Assembly: GCF_025370785.1 (NCBI RefSeq)
Contig: NZ_JAMXFA010000019.1
Span: 62,001-126,000, forward strand
Direction of reading: 5' to 3'
DNA length: 64,000 nt
DNA from: Laspinema olomoucense D3b
GTDB taxonomy: Bacteria; Cyanobacteriota; Cyanobacteriia; Cyanobacteriales; Laspinemataceae
A program made the position numbers and the translations under genes. Of the stretch, positions 54,551 through 62,656 are shown piece by piece. Position 1 is the first letter of the stretch, and each line of letters opens with the position of its first letter. Below the pieces are notes generated by a model. The model had not been told where the DNA came from. It was given only the letters and a program-made list of their open reading frames with translations, and searched no databases.

Positions 54551-55306
54551 TTAGTCGTCCATGCGATCGCGGAGTTTTTGGAGTTCTCCTTCTATTTCCG
54601 GATCTCGGGGAGCAGAAACGGGCTGAAGTTCAGGACGAGGGGGGTTACTCCCGCTGATTTGCGCCTTCAGTGCGGTTAATTCCTCATTTACGTCACCTCC
54701 AGATTCTAGGGAAGCAAATTTTTTTTCTAGGTCATCGCCACCGAGGGACGCGACTGCTTCCGATCGCGCTTCGAGTTGCATGACTTTTTCTTCCATCCGC
54801 TCAAAAGCCGCCATTGCATTCCCAGTCCCCACGTTCCCGAGCATCTCATTGAGTCGCTCGGATGCCTGGGCAGACCGCGCCCGAGCGATATAAAGGTCTT
54901 TTTTCGTCCTGGCTTCGACGATTTTACCTTCTAAAGCCCGCATATTTTGCTTAAGCTGTTCCACCACTCTGGTTTGCTGGTCGATCTGTGCTTTCATGCT
55001 CGTCGCGGTATCTTGGTAGGATTTACGACGGGTCAGGGCTTCGCGAGCAAGGTTGTCATCCCCTTTTTGCAAGGCCAACTGCGCCCGTCGATACCATTCG
55101 TCTGCGGTGGATTGGGCTTGACTGTACTGACGCTCGGTGCGTTTTTGAGTCGCGATCGCCACTGCTACGGCTTGTCGCAGTTGGGTCAAATCCCCCTGCA
55201 TCTCAATCATCGTCTGTTCGAGAATCTTTTCGGGGTCTTCGGCCTTATTAATTAAACTATTAATATTAGCTCGAATCACCCTCATGATTCGGTCAAACAA
55301 TCCCAT
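54551..55306 (-). CDS. IM30/PspA family protein, second copy
   Basis: The protein has 251 residues from the ATG at 55306. It starts MGLFDRIMRVIRANINSLINKAEDPEKILEQTMIEMQGDLTQLRQAV and shares QLALQKGDDNLAREAL and AAFERMEEKVMQLEARS with the neighbour. The C-terminal part has a Pro-rich linker and EGELQKLRDRMDD. The key residues of the family are kept, so it should also form membrane-bound polymers. Which of the two covers the stress (PspA) or the thylakoid (Vipp1) role is uncertain; this one looks more PspA-like. Confidence 0.87.
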   Translation of the reverse strand: MGLFDRIMRVIRANINSLINKAEDPEKILEQTMIEMQGDLTQLRQAVAVAIATQKRTERQYSQAQSTADEWYRRAQLALQKGDDNLAREALTRRKSYQDTATSMKAQIDQQTRVVEQLKQNMRALEGKIVEARTKKDLYIARARSAQASERLNEMLGNVGTGNAMAAFERMEEKVMQLEARSEAVASLGGDDLEKKFASLESGGDVNEELTALKAQISGSNPPRPELQPVSAPRDPEIEGELQKLRDRMDD

Positions 55307-55552
55307 AACGGACTCCATATAAGTTAGGTAGTGCCTCCAAGGTCGCCCCGGGTCCCGGGCTAAAATGTCAGGGTTTTCTCAAGAAGGCGATCGCCTTCTA
55401 TGGCGTGACCAAGGGCTGGCAATTTTTTAAAACCACCTTCCCCCAAGGGGCGATCGCCCAGAGTCTAGCGCTCACATCCTGCCCGTTGCGGACCGGGTAC
55501 AAAGCCTAATCCTATGCTATCGCAGTCTAAGAAAGGCTGGGGAGTCTACCCC

Positions 55553-56968
55553 TTAAGGGTTATAAATTTGCCCCGTTATCCCTTGCTGCTTCATTTGTTC
55601 CAGCATGGCTTGAGCTGAGGCTTGATCTTCAAAGGCAGCGACCTGAATCTTAACCCCGATGGGATACTCTCGTAGGTAGGCATCCGGTACAACTTCTCGC
55701 GCCTTCCATAGGCTCTCCTCATTCTGATAATCCATCACCACATAGTAAAACCCAGGGAAGGACGCTGGACTTACCCCTGTAGCCGGTGCTCCCGGTGCTC
55801 CCGTTGCTCCCGTTACTGCCGTTGCTCCCGGTGCTCCCGGCGCTCCCGTTGCTCCCGGCGCTCCCGGCGCTCCCGTTGCTCCCGGCGCTCCCGGCGCTCC
55901 CGGTGCTCCCGTTACTCCCGTGGGAGCAGTTCCCGTAGCCGGTTGAGTCACCACAGGCTGTCCGGATCCAGCCAGATAATCCGTAGTCAGATTCCTCAAA
56001 CCCGGGGAAGCTGGGGCCGGAGTGCCCGGGGCGGGGTTAGGAGTGACCGTGGGGGCGATCGCCACCGTCTGCGAAGGGACAGACCCTTGGGGACTGGGGG
56101 CCGGAACTGCAACCGGCGGTTTTTCCTCCAGGGTTCCGAGATTGCCTAAATCCAAGGGTTTAAACTGGGAATTGGTTAAATCTGGGGTAATGGGCGCTTC
56201 ATTGGTTGAGCCAGACTCAGGGACTTGATTATTCGCATTTGTGCCTCCATTGGCTTGTTGCCGAGTGGCTGGATCTTGCCCCTCTCCCATCTGAGTTACG
56301 ACATAAGCTAAAGTGCCACTGGCTGCCACAAATAACAGCATTGACCCAATTCCCAAGGGACTCAGGAAGCTATTTTGGGACCGAGTTTTTCGTCTAGCTC
56401 GCAGTTCGGCCAGCTTTTTGGCGTTTTCTTGATCTAAACTACTGACTAATTTTTCTGAAGAGTCAAGATATTCATGGGGGTCTTTGGAATCACTTCCCTG
56501 AGTTGCTCCAACGATCGCACCGGGGCTTTCTGTAGATAAGCCGATGCCATTGGTCGTTCCCGGAATGCCGTTGTCCCCAGAGGTGGCGATCGCCGGAATA
56601 CCCAAGGGCTGATTCTCACTCCCGTTAACGGCAGCACTGGGCGTTTCTGCTGCGTTAGGTCCAGGCATCGGTTTGAGGGCTTCAAATTTCAACGTCTGAG
56701 CGCTAGGCAATTCTAAGGAAGGAGACTGCTGGGATGAGGTGCTACTGGGGGAGAGGGTAATTAAATCCACTGCAGTTTTTTGAGGGGGGGTCAACCCATT
56801 CCCGGAGTAGGACGGTTGCACAGCATCACCCCGCTTTTGTCGTCGATAGCGGGTTAATTCTGACTCTAGCTTGACGTCTAAACTTTCTAGCACTGCGGCT
56901 AATACTGGTTTTAATCCCTGCTCTGGGGAAACTGGGGCGGGACTCGCCTTGGGGGACCGATCGCTCAT
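55553..56968 (-). CDS. Membrane protein with collagen-like tract and SPOR-like C-terminus
   Basis: The protein has 471 residues from the ATG at 56968, which has AGGAGAG seven bases upstream. Residues 1-190 are polar and cytoplasmic; SIGMLLFVAASGTLAYVV-like residues near 205-225 form one membrane pass. The outer part is Pro/Ser/Thr rich and contains about 12 Gly-X-Y triplets (GAPGAPGATGAPGAPGAT) near residues 355-395. The C-terminus (FYYVVMDYQNEESLWKARE, IKIQVAAF-type, QASAQAMLEQMKQQGITGQIY) resembles a SPOR domain, which binds septal peptidoglycan. The name of the family is not known to me. Confidence 0.72.
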   Translation of the reverse strand: MSDRSPKASPAPVSPEQGLKPVLAAVLESLDVKLESELTRYRRQKRGDAVQPSYSGNGLTPPQKTAVDLITLSPSSTSSQQSPSLELPSAQTLKFEALKPMPGPNAAETPSAAVNGSENQPLGIPAIATSGDNGIPGTTNGIGLSTESPGAIVGATQGSDSKDPHEYLDSSEKLVSSLDQENAKKLAELRARRKTRSQNSFLSPLGIGSMLLFVAASGTLAYVVTQMGEGQDPATRQQANGGTNANNQVPESGSTNEAPITPDLTNSQFKPLDLGNLGTLEEKPPVAVPAPSPQGSVPSQTVAIAPTVTPNPAPGTPAPASPGLRNLTTDYLAGSGQPVVTQPATGTAPTGVTGAPGAPGAPGATGAPGAPGATGAPGAPGATAVTGATGAPGAPATGVSPASFPGFYYVVMDYQNEESLWKAREVVPDAYLREYPIGVKIQVAAFEDQASAQAMLEQMKQQGITGQIYNP

Positions 56969-57155
56969 GCCGTCTCTCCTGTGTGATTTCGTGATGATTT
57001 CGCCTGGTGGGTTGCTCCCGGAAGATGGGGAGTTTGACTGATTCTGGCCGATGCCCATCCCTATAATAGGAGGCATGGCAAGAGTCACCGGCTGTACTGT
57101 TGCACCCAATTTTAAATGTTTCAGTTCAATTCAGTTCAATGTTGAGTTTGACTCG

Positions 57156-57713
57156 ATGGCTTTTAACTCTCTGGATCATATTTTAGGCGCTCTGGCGGCT
57201 CAGACCCTGGGACAAAAGCAATGGGAATATCAGCAGTTGGTGGAGTCTTGGGCGATCGCAGTGGGTCCGAAGATTAATCAACATACTCGTCCCTTGGCGG
57301 TGGAACGGGGGGTGCTGCGGGTGGCGACTTCTAGTGCGGCTTGGGCCCAAAACCTGATGTTTGAGCGGCGACGGATTTTGCAACGGTTGAATGTGGGACG
57401 CGCTGAGGCGATCGCGGATATTAGATTTTCTCCCAAGGATTGGTCTAAATCTGATGTTAAATGTCCAGATTTGGCGGATCAAGAGATACTTTGGCAGGAT
57501 CATCCTTCTCGGCTGGCTGAGTTGAGCGGTGATGCCAGAACTCCCAAGGGTTCTCAGGCTGAGAATGCTCAAGGGACTTTTGATCGCTGGGCTGCTCGGG
57601 TGCAGGCGCGATCGCAAGGGTTGCCCCTTTGTCCCGGTTGTGGTTGTCCCACGCCTCCCGGGGAACTCGATCGCTGGTCGGTTTGCGCCCTCTGTGCTCC
57701 GAAACAGTGGTAA
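57156..57713 (+). CDS. DUF721 protein, DciA-like, with C-terminal zinc ribbon
   Basis: The protein has 185 residues from the ATG at 57156. The DUF721 fold covers residues 5-85: LDHILGALAAQTLGQKQWEYQQLVESWAIAVGPKINQHTRPLAVERGVLRVATSSAAWAQNLMFERRRIL. This domain is that of DciA, which loads the replicative helicase DnaB. The end carries CPGCGCP and CALC, a four-Cys zinc ribbon not present in the standard DciA. It is divergent from the collagen-like gene. The helicase-loading role is inferred from the domain. Confidence 0.85.
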   Translation: MAFNSLDHILGALAAQTLGQKQWEYQQLVESWAIAVGPKINQHTRPLAVERGVLRVATSSAAWAQNLMFERRRILQRLNVGRAEAIADIRFSPKDWSKSDVKCPDLADQEILWQDHPSRLAELSGDARTPKGSQAENAQGTFDRWAARVQARSQGLPLCPGCGCPTPPGELDRWSVCALCAPKQW

Positions 57714-58225
57714 GGCTGGGGGGCGATCGTCCCTCTTTCTTGAAAGCAATTCCGCTCCTCCATTCGGAGTGATTCACAGATCGGGCGTCCGTGCTAACAC
57801 CCCCCGGGGGTTTCCGGACTACCTATCCCCCCACCTCCATTGCAAACATCTCCCTCAAATCTCTGTCTTGAGTGCCTTGACTTATTTTGATTTTGGATCA
57901 CCAACTGCTGACTTACAAGACCAACGCTCAGTATTTATTGAGGTTATTTTCCCTGAACTCTACCCTTGTCAGTTCGGTGAACAAGTGGCTAGAATGTTGA
58001 TCCCCATAAATTTTGGGCTTGAACTCATCCAGTTAGGAGGGGTCGAGATGAGTTGGTACTTAACTGAATTGTTGCTAATTCTTACAGAATAATAAAGAAA
58101 GTATTAAGGTTAATTTTTATTGGGGATCGCTTAAAGCTATACGGGATAAAGGCTTGATGCCTTTCTTGCGTAAAATTACCTTACACCATAATAGAAGCAT
58201 CATTTGATTGTCCCCACGCACCCCT
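57714..58225. other. Intergenic region, no supported gene
   Basis: About 510 bases between DciA and the four-Cys protein. The frame that remains open at 57529-58092 is out of phase with DciA and has no family features beyond it. A promoter for the next gene is expected near 58150-58200, where the DNA is AT-rich. Confidence 0.35.
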
Positions 58226-58567
58226 ATGAAGACCTCAAATTGCCCAGCATCATCCTGCCGTCATTGTCGCTTTTATACCCCTGAAGGCCGCAGGGGTGGA
58301 AACTGTCAACAACTCGGTGTACTGGTTCGAGGAGGCTGGAAAGCTTGTTCCTTAGCTTTACCTCCCTTTGCTCCTTCTTGGGAAGAGATTAAACCCGAAA
58401 TGATCATTTTGGAAGACCAACGACTGCGAGTGGAGGGGACTCTATCCCTAGAACGGGCATTCTACCAACCTTCAGCCGAGCGACACAATGGTCAAACTGA
58501 CTCGGTAGTTGTCTCTACAAACCTCAATAAACCGGATAACGGTGAGCATTTTCTCTCAGTGAGCTAA
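58226..58567 (+). CDS. Small four-cysteine protein, conserved hypothetical
   Basis: The protein has 113 residues from the ATG at 58226. It has the pattern CPASSCRHCRFYTPEGRRGGNCQQLGVLVRGGWKACSLALPPF: Cys spaced C-x4-C-x2-C, then C and C, which suggests a metal site or redox role. The second half is acidic then polar and probably disordered. I recall similar proteins across cyanobacteria, but no function. It stands alone. Confidence 0.7.
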   Translation: MKTSNCPASSCRHCRFYTPEGRRGGNCQQLGVLVRGGWKACSLALPPFAPSWEEIKPEMIILEDQRLRVEGTLSLERAFYQPSAERHNGQTDSVVVSTNLNKPDNGEHFLSVS

Positions 58568-58790
58568 CGCTACAACAAATTTGACATTCACGTTCATTTC
58601 AGAAAAGTTAAACGATCGCATGATTGGGTTGAATGGCTCAGTAGAATTACTCAGCAAATCTCGCTTTTGGGGTTAAACTTCAGAAGCGATCGCGATCGCA
58701 ACTTTTAGACATCAGGGGTACAAACCCGGTTGGATTCCCAAACCGGGTTGCATAATTTAAAGGCAGTGAATGATCTAGGCAATTAAAAAG

Positions 58791-59624
58791 TTATGGCAAC
58801 CAGGGATACTGACGAAAATCTGGTTGCCTTTTTTCTAGGAATGCTTGCTTTCCTTCCGCCCCTTCCGCCGTCATGTAGTACAACATCGTCGCATTTCCCG
58901 CCAGTTCCTGTAACCCCGCTTGACCATCGCAATCGGCATTAAAAGCAGCTTTCAGGCAACGAATCGCGATCGGGCTTTTCTCTAAAATTTCATTCGCCCA
59001 GGTGACCCCCTCCGCCTCCAGTTGTTCCACCGGCACCACCGCATTCACCAACCCCATCTCTAGCGCTTGGGTGGCATTATATTGCCGACACAGAAACCAG
59101 ATTTCCCGCGCTTTCTTTTGACCCACGATTCGCGCCAGGTAACTGGCCCCAAACCCGCCATCAAAACTGCCCACTTTCGGTCCCGTTTGACCAAAAATTG
59201 CATTCTCCGCCGCCAGGGTTAAATCACAAAGCAGGTGTAAAACATGACCCCCCCCGACTGCATATCCCGCCACTAAGGCAATCACCACTTTCGGCATGGA
59301 CCGAATTAACCGCTGCAAGTCTAGGACATTTAAACGGGGAACTCCCGCCTCATCGATATATCCCGCTTCCCCTCGCACACTTTGGTCCCCACCGGAACAG
59401 AAGGCATATTTGCCATCAGTATGAGGTCCCGCGCCGGTGAATAACACCACCCCAATGCGACTATCTTCCCGCGCATTAGAAAAGGCATCATACAACTCAA
59501 ACACCGTTTTTGGACGGAAGGCATTCCGCTTGTGGGGACGGTTGATAGTAATTTTGGCAATCCCATCAGTTTTGTGATATAGGATATCTTCGTAAGTTTT
59601 GGCGGTTTGCCAGTTGATTTGCAT
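58791..59624 (-). CDS. menB: 1,4-dihydroxy-2-naphthoyl-CoA synthase
   Basis: The 277-residue crotonase-fold enzyme closes the ring of o-succinylbenzoyl-CoA in phylloquinone (photosystem I quinone) synthesis. Motifs are [88 protein letters not shown] and the tail [16 protein letters not shown], all MenB hallmarks. No other men genes lie in the window. Confidence 0.96.
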   Translation of the reverse strand: MQINWQTAKTYEDILYHKTDGIAKITINRPHKRNAFRPKTVFELYDAFSNAREDSRIGVVLFTGAGPHTDGKYAFCSGGDQSVRGEAGYIDEAGVPRLNVLDLQRLIRSMPKVVIALVAGYAVGGGHVLHLLCDLTLAAENAIFGQTGPKVGSFDGGFGASYLARIVGQKKAREIWFLCRQYNATQALEMGLVNAVVPVEQLEAEGVTWANEILEKSPIAIRCLKAAFNADCDGQAGLQELAGNATMLYYMTAEGAEGKQAFLEKRQPDFRQYPWLP

Positions 59625-60218
59625 TTTATCCAGTAGCTGCGCGACGTCAAATTGTGCATTGTACCTTGCTTGGGGTGTTTACGCTTCCCCTAGCCCCCTG
59701 ATCGCCGCTTGTTGAGAAGGATTCTCCCGGCCCTATCTTGAGAATTTTGCGAATTACTCCCGATTTATATTTTTTTAAATCCCTGACTTATCAAGCTTAA
59801 ATAAGCTTGAAATCCTGAATTTTTTATAAATATATGGTGAAAAATTCTCTCAATTGGTAAGGTAATCCCAAAAATCCGGGAATAAAACCTCTCTATATTC
59901 CTGCCTAATTCCAATGATTTATAAAGTTTCTACCCGCTGAGTTGTTGCGTATTCTCACTTAAACAAGCTCTGTAAACAAAAAAGATTTACCCCCCTAACT
60001 CACCCCGCTTGGTGAATCTTTACGTGAATATACGGACTATTTAAACTTAATGAATTAAAGTGACCTAATTCAACAGTCTTCAAATAACCCCTATGGGGGG
60101 AGCTTGTAGGGATTTTCTTTACTCAATCTTTAAAAAAAAGACTTGTCTTACCCCAAAAAAGTTCATAGGATTGTGAATGTAAGAAGGAAATTTTAACACC
60201 TGTGACGAGGGGAATATG
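59625..60218. other. AT-rich intergenic region before the second PEP-CTERM gene
   Basis: About 590 bases without a supported gene, much richer in A and T than its surroundings from 59750 on. A small palindrome TCAAGCTT/AAGCTTGA lies at 59791-59810. The region probably carries the promoters of menB (minus) and of the PEP-CTERM gene (plus). Confidence 0.4.
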
Positions 60219-61142
60219 ATGAAAGCAACTGTATTAAAAACTATCTTAGGAACCGCTGCTGTTACCGTTGGTTTGATGGGGGTTACTGCACCCCAAGCGA
60301 ATGCCGGAACGCTTCATAACGGCTGGAACTACGCTATTGATTCATTTAAGGATGGGGCAGAAGGGAATATTATTGGGGCTAACAGTGCTTATGAAATGTA
60401 TGGCATGGCTGTTAAAGAGGATACCCAAAGCAACAGTATTTTTGTAGCGATTAATGCCAATCTCCCGATTACTGGCGACAACTATGGTGGTGCAGCAGAT
60501 GGTCATATTGGCTGGGGTGATTTAATTTTTAACTTTTCCGGTCAGAACTTGCAAACTGCTAATGCCAGTGGCAATTTGTTTGGCATCCGGTTTGCTCAAA
60601 ATAACGATTCTGGGGTGAGCAGCGTTGGGGTGTATGATAATGTGACACTCCGAAGTGTGACGAGTACAAACTCTGGATTTAACAATTTAACACACCATGC
60701 GAACCTGGTAGCTAGTCAACGGGGTAGCGCTTCTATGGGTGACTTGGCTTACAATGACTCCTACTTTGCGGGTCAAATTACTGGAACTCATACGGTTCTT
60801 AACTCAATTAAGACAGGGAATTTGTTGGGTGGAATTAATGTCATCAATAATTTCGCCGGGTTAGGGTTGGATTTCGGTAACTTTTCGGCGACTGGAACTC
60901 ATACCTTCGGGTTTAGTTTTGATAAGTCTTTAATGCCGGTGGGTGAATTTGTGGCGACTTTGTTCGCAGAATGTGCGAATGATGGAATCGCATTAATGGG
61001 TGAGTTTACTGTGGCAAGTGTTCCAGGTGACGATGTTTCAGTGCCGGAACCGTCTAGTATGCTGGGGTTATTGGCGTTAGGTTTGACCTTTGCTGGGAGT
61101 CTGTCCCGGAAAAAAGGTAAGGCGATCGCCAGTGAAGTGTAG
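60219..61142 (+). CDS. PEP-CTERM surface protein, XDD3-like
   Basis: The protein has 307 residues; of two adjacent ATG codons the second (60219) is better spaced from GAGGGG. The signal peptide ends at APQANA. The body (NGWNYAIDSFKDGAEGNIIGANSAYEMYGMAV, GLDFGNFSATGTHTFGFSFDKSLMPVGEFVATLFAECANDG) resembles a cyanobacterial exosortase-dependent family I recall as XDD3. The end has the sorting signal VPEPSSMLGLLALGLTFAGSLSRKK. It should be exported and attached at the surface. Confidence 0.85.
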   Translation: MKATVLKTILGTAAVTVGLMGVTAPQANAGTLHNGWNYAIDSFKDGAEGNIIGANSAYEMYGMAVKEDTQSNSIFVAINANLPITGDNYGGAADGHIGWGDLIFNFSGQNLQTANASGNLFGIRFAQNNDSGVSSVGVYDNVTLRSVTSTNSGFNNLTHHANLVASQRGSASMGDLAYNDSYFAGQITGTHTVLNSIKTGNLLGGINVINNFAGLGLDFGNFSATGTHTFGFSFDKSLMPVGEFVATLFAECANDGIALMGEFTVASVPGDDVSVPEPSSMLGLLALGLTFAGSLSRKKGKAIASEV

Positions 61143-61175
61143 ATTAGAATCTGACTGTCAAACCTTACAAACCAA

Positions 61176-61237
61176 AAACCGGGTTTCTGCAATAAGTTGG
61201 GCTTTCTTTTCCCAAATTGTTGTCAGAAACCCGGTTT
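61176..61237. repeat. AAACCCGGTTT inverted repeat after the PEP-CTERM gene
   Basis: AAAAACCGGGTTTCTG (from 61176) and CAGAAACCCGGTTTTT (61222-61237) are perfect reverse complements over 16 bases, about 30 bases apart, with a smaller hairpin (TTGGGC/CCCAA) inside. The same arms appear near 41898 and 41949. A simpler version, AAACCCGGTT and AACCGGGTT, lies at 58723-58748. Confidence 0.75.
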
Positions 61238-61258
61238 TTGAGCGTGATGGGGTTGATG

Positions 61259-62494
61259 TTATTGCAAAATGGTTTTGGAGACGATGCGGGTTTTTTTGCG
61301 ATCGGCTTCGGAGAGTTCTTGTCCCTCTTGGAGGCGGGTGGCACTGGTTTGGAGGACGGTTGCTGCGCCTTTATCGCCCATTTGTAAGGCGGTTTTGGCA
61401 GCAGTTTGTAACATGGTGGCAGCACCCACGCGATCGCCTTGTTGGATTTTCTGTTCGGCTATTTGGGTTTGCCGATATTTTGCTAAGGCGAGGGTATGCT
61501 GTTGTACCGTGGGGTCGATCGCCGGGTGATAGGCACTCAATACATTAGCATCCACGAGAACCGAATCACTGAGAACCTGTTTCCGTCCTGCGGAAGGGTC
61601 ATCGTAGCGAATTTGCAATTCCGCGAGGGTTTGTTTACCTTCGGCAAATTTGCCAATATACAGGTTAGCTAAGATCACCCGTTCGGTGGTCATAATATCC
61701 CCTAAGCGCACTTCAAATAGTCCATTTTTGGCTTCTACGGGGAGTTCGATGGTTTCCGGTGAGACTTGGGCGATGGGTTTGAGTTCGGCAAGGCGAACTT
61801 TCGGCATCAGCTTCAGTTGTAGGTAAGCATTGGTTAAGGCAACGGATTGAATCCGACTGAATAAGCGGCTAAACTCTTCTACGGCTTGTTCTGGGCGTTC
61901 GATATGGCACAATGCACCTCGGGCGGCAGTGGCAATGGATTCGAGAACATCTAAGTTCCAGTGATCGCCAAACCCAAGAGTGTTGAGGGTGAGGTTGGCA
62001 TCTGCTGCTTCGGAGGCTAATTTCAGACAGCGATCGTTGCTACCATGTTCGTTTTCGCCATCAGTGAGGATGAACGCTTGGGAAACGGTGCCGGTTGCCC
62101 CTTTTTTGAGCTCTTCCATGCCTTTTTTCATGCCTTCATCGATCGCAGTCCCGCCATCGGCTTTGAGTTTTTCAATCTGTTTTTTGATGCGATCGGTATC
62201 TTCGATCACCTGATTGGAAACAATCACTTTAGCGCGATGATCAAAGGCAACAATGCTGAGGCGATCGCCGGGTTTGAGTCGGTCAATCAGTCGATAGGCA
62301 GCCTCTTTGACAGTGGTTAACGGGCGTCCGGTCATGGATCCGCTATGGTCCAAAATCAGGCAAAGGTTCAGGGGAACTGAGGTTTCTAAACCGGCGGCGA
62401 TCGCGGAAATGGATAGGGAAAGTTGACGCTGAGAACTGGTTTGACCCGCGTCTATATTGGCATCACTCAGGGCTGGATGGATAGCAACTTTCAT
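61259..62494 (-). CDS. VWA domain protein
   Basis: The protein has 411 residues from the ATG at 62494 (AGGAGAAATTTT upstream). The von Willebrand A domain is at about 40-215: NLCLILDHSGSMTGRPL holds the DxSxS metal site, GGTAIDEG the Thr, and FILTDGENEHGSND the last Asp. A beta-rich region follows (216-330), then helices and a charged tail. There is no signal peptide, so it should act in the cytoplasm. Similar VWA proteins are common in cyanobacteria next to kinases or AAA ATPases; neither is adjacent here. Confidence 0.88.
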   Translation of the reverse strand: MKVAIHPALSDANIDAGQTSSQRQLSLSISAIAAGLETSVPLNLCLILDHSGSMTGRPLTTVKEAAYRLIDRLKPGDRLSIVAFDHRAKVIVSNQVIEDTDRIKKQIEKLKADGGTAIDEGMKKGMEELKKGATGTVSQAFILTDGENEHGSNDRCLKLASEAADANLTLNTLGFGDHWNLDVLESIATAARGALCHIERPEQAVEEFSRLFSRIQSVALTNAYLQLKLMPKVRLAELKPIAQVSPETIELPVEAKNGLFEVRLGDIMTTERVILANLYIGKFAEGKQTLAELQIRYDDPSAGRKQVLSDSVLVDANVLSAYHPAIDPTVQQHTLALAKYRQTQIAEQKIQQGDRVGAATMLQTAAKTALQMGDKGAATVLQTSATRLQEGQELSEADRKKTRIVSKTILQ

Positions 62495-62604
62495 TAAAAT
62501 TTCTCCTGGCAAACAAAAAAGCGGTCCCGATCCGGGTCTCTAACTATCTGGATTTTGGCACATCCGCTATGGACACCGCTAATGTTGCCAGGAGAATCCC
62601 TCTT

Positions 62605-62656
62605 TAAAGCCCCCCTTTTTAAGGGGGGTTGGGGGGATCAAACAGGTATTTTGCAG
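62605..62656 (-). repeat. Dispersed 50-base repeat with C/G hairpin, copy 2
   Basis: On the minus strand the block reads GCAAAATACC, three bases, TTGATCCCCCCAACC, CCCCCTTAAAAAGGGGGG and CTTT, almost the same as at 18078-18130. It starts directly after the stop codon of the hydrolase gene and can act as its terminator. Confidence 0.75.

Noticed and set aside
57183-57749. 188-codon minus-strand frame over the DciA gene, and the 57529-58092 plus-strand frame
   Set aside because: Both are shadows in G+C-rich coding DNA of the DUF721 gene, with no recognisable motif.
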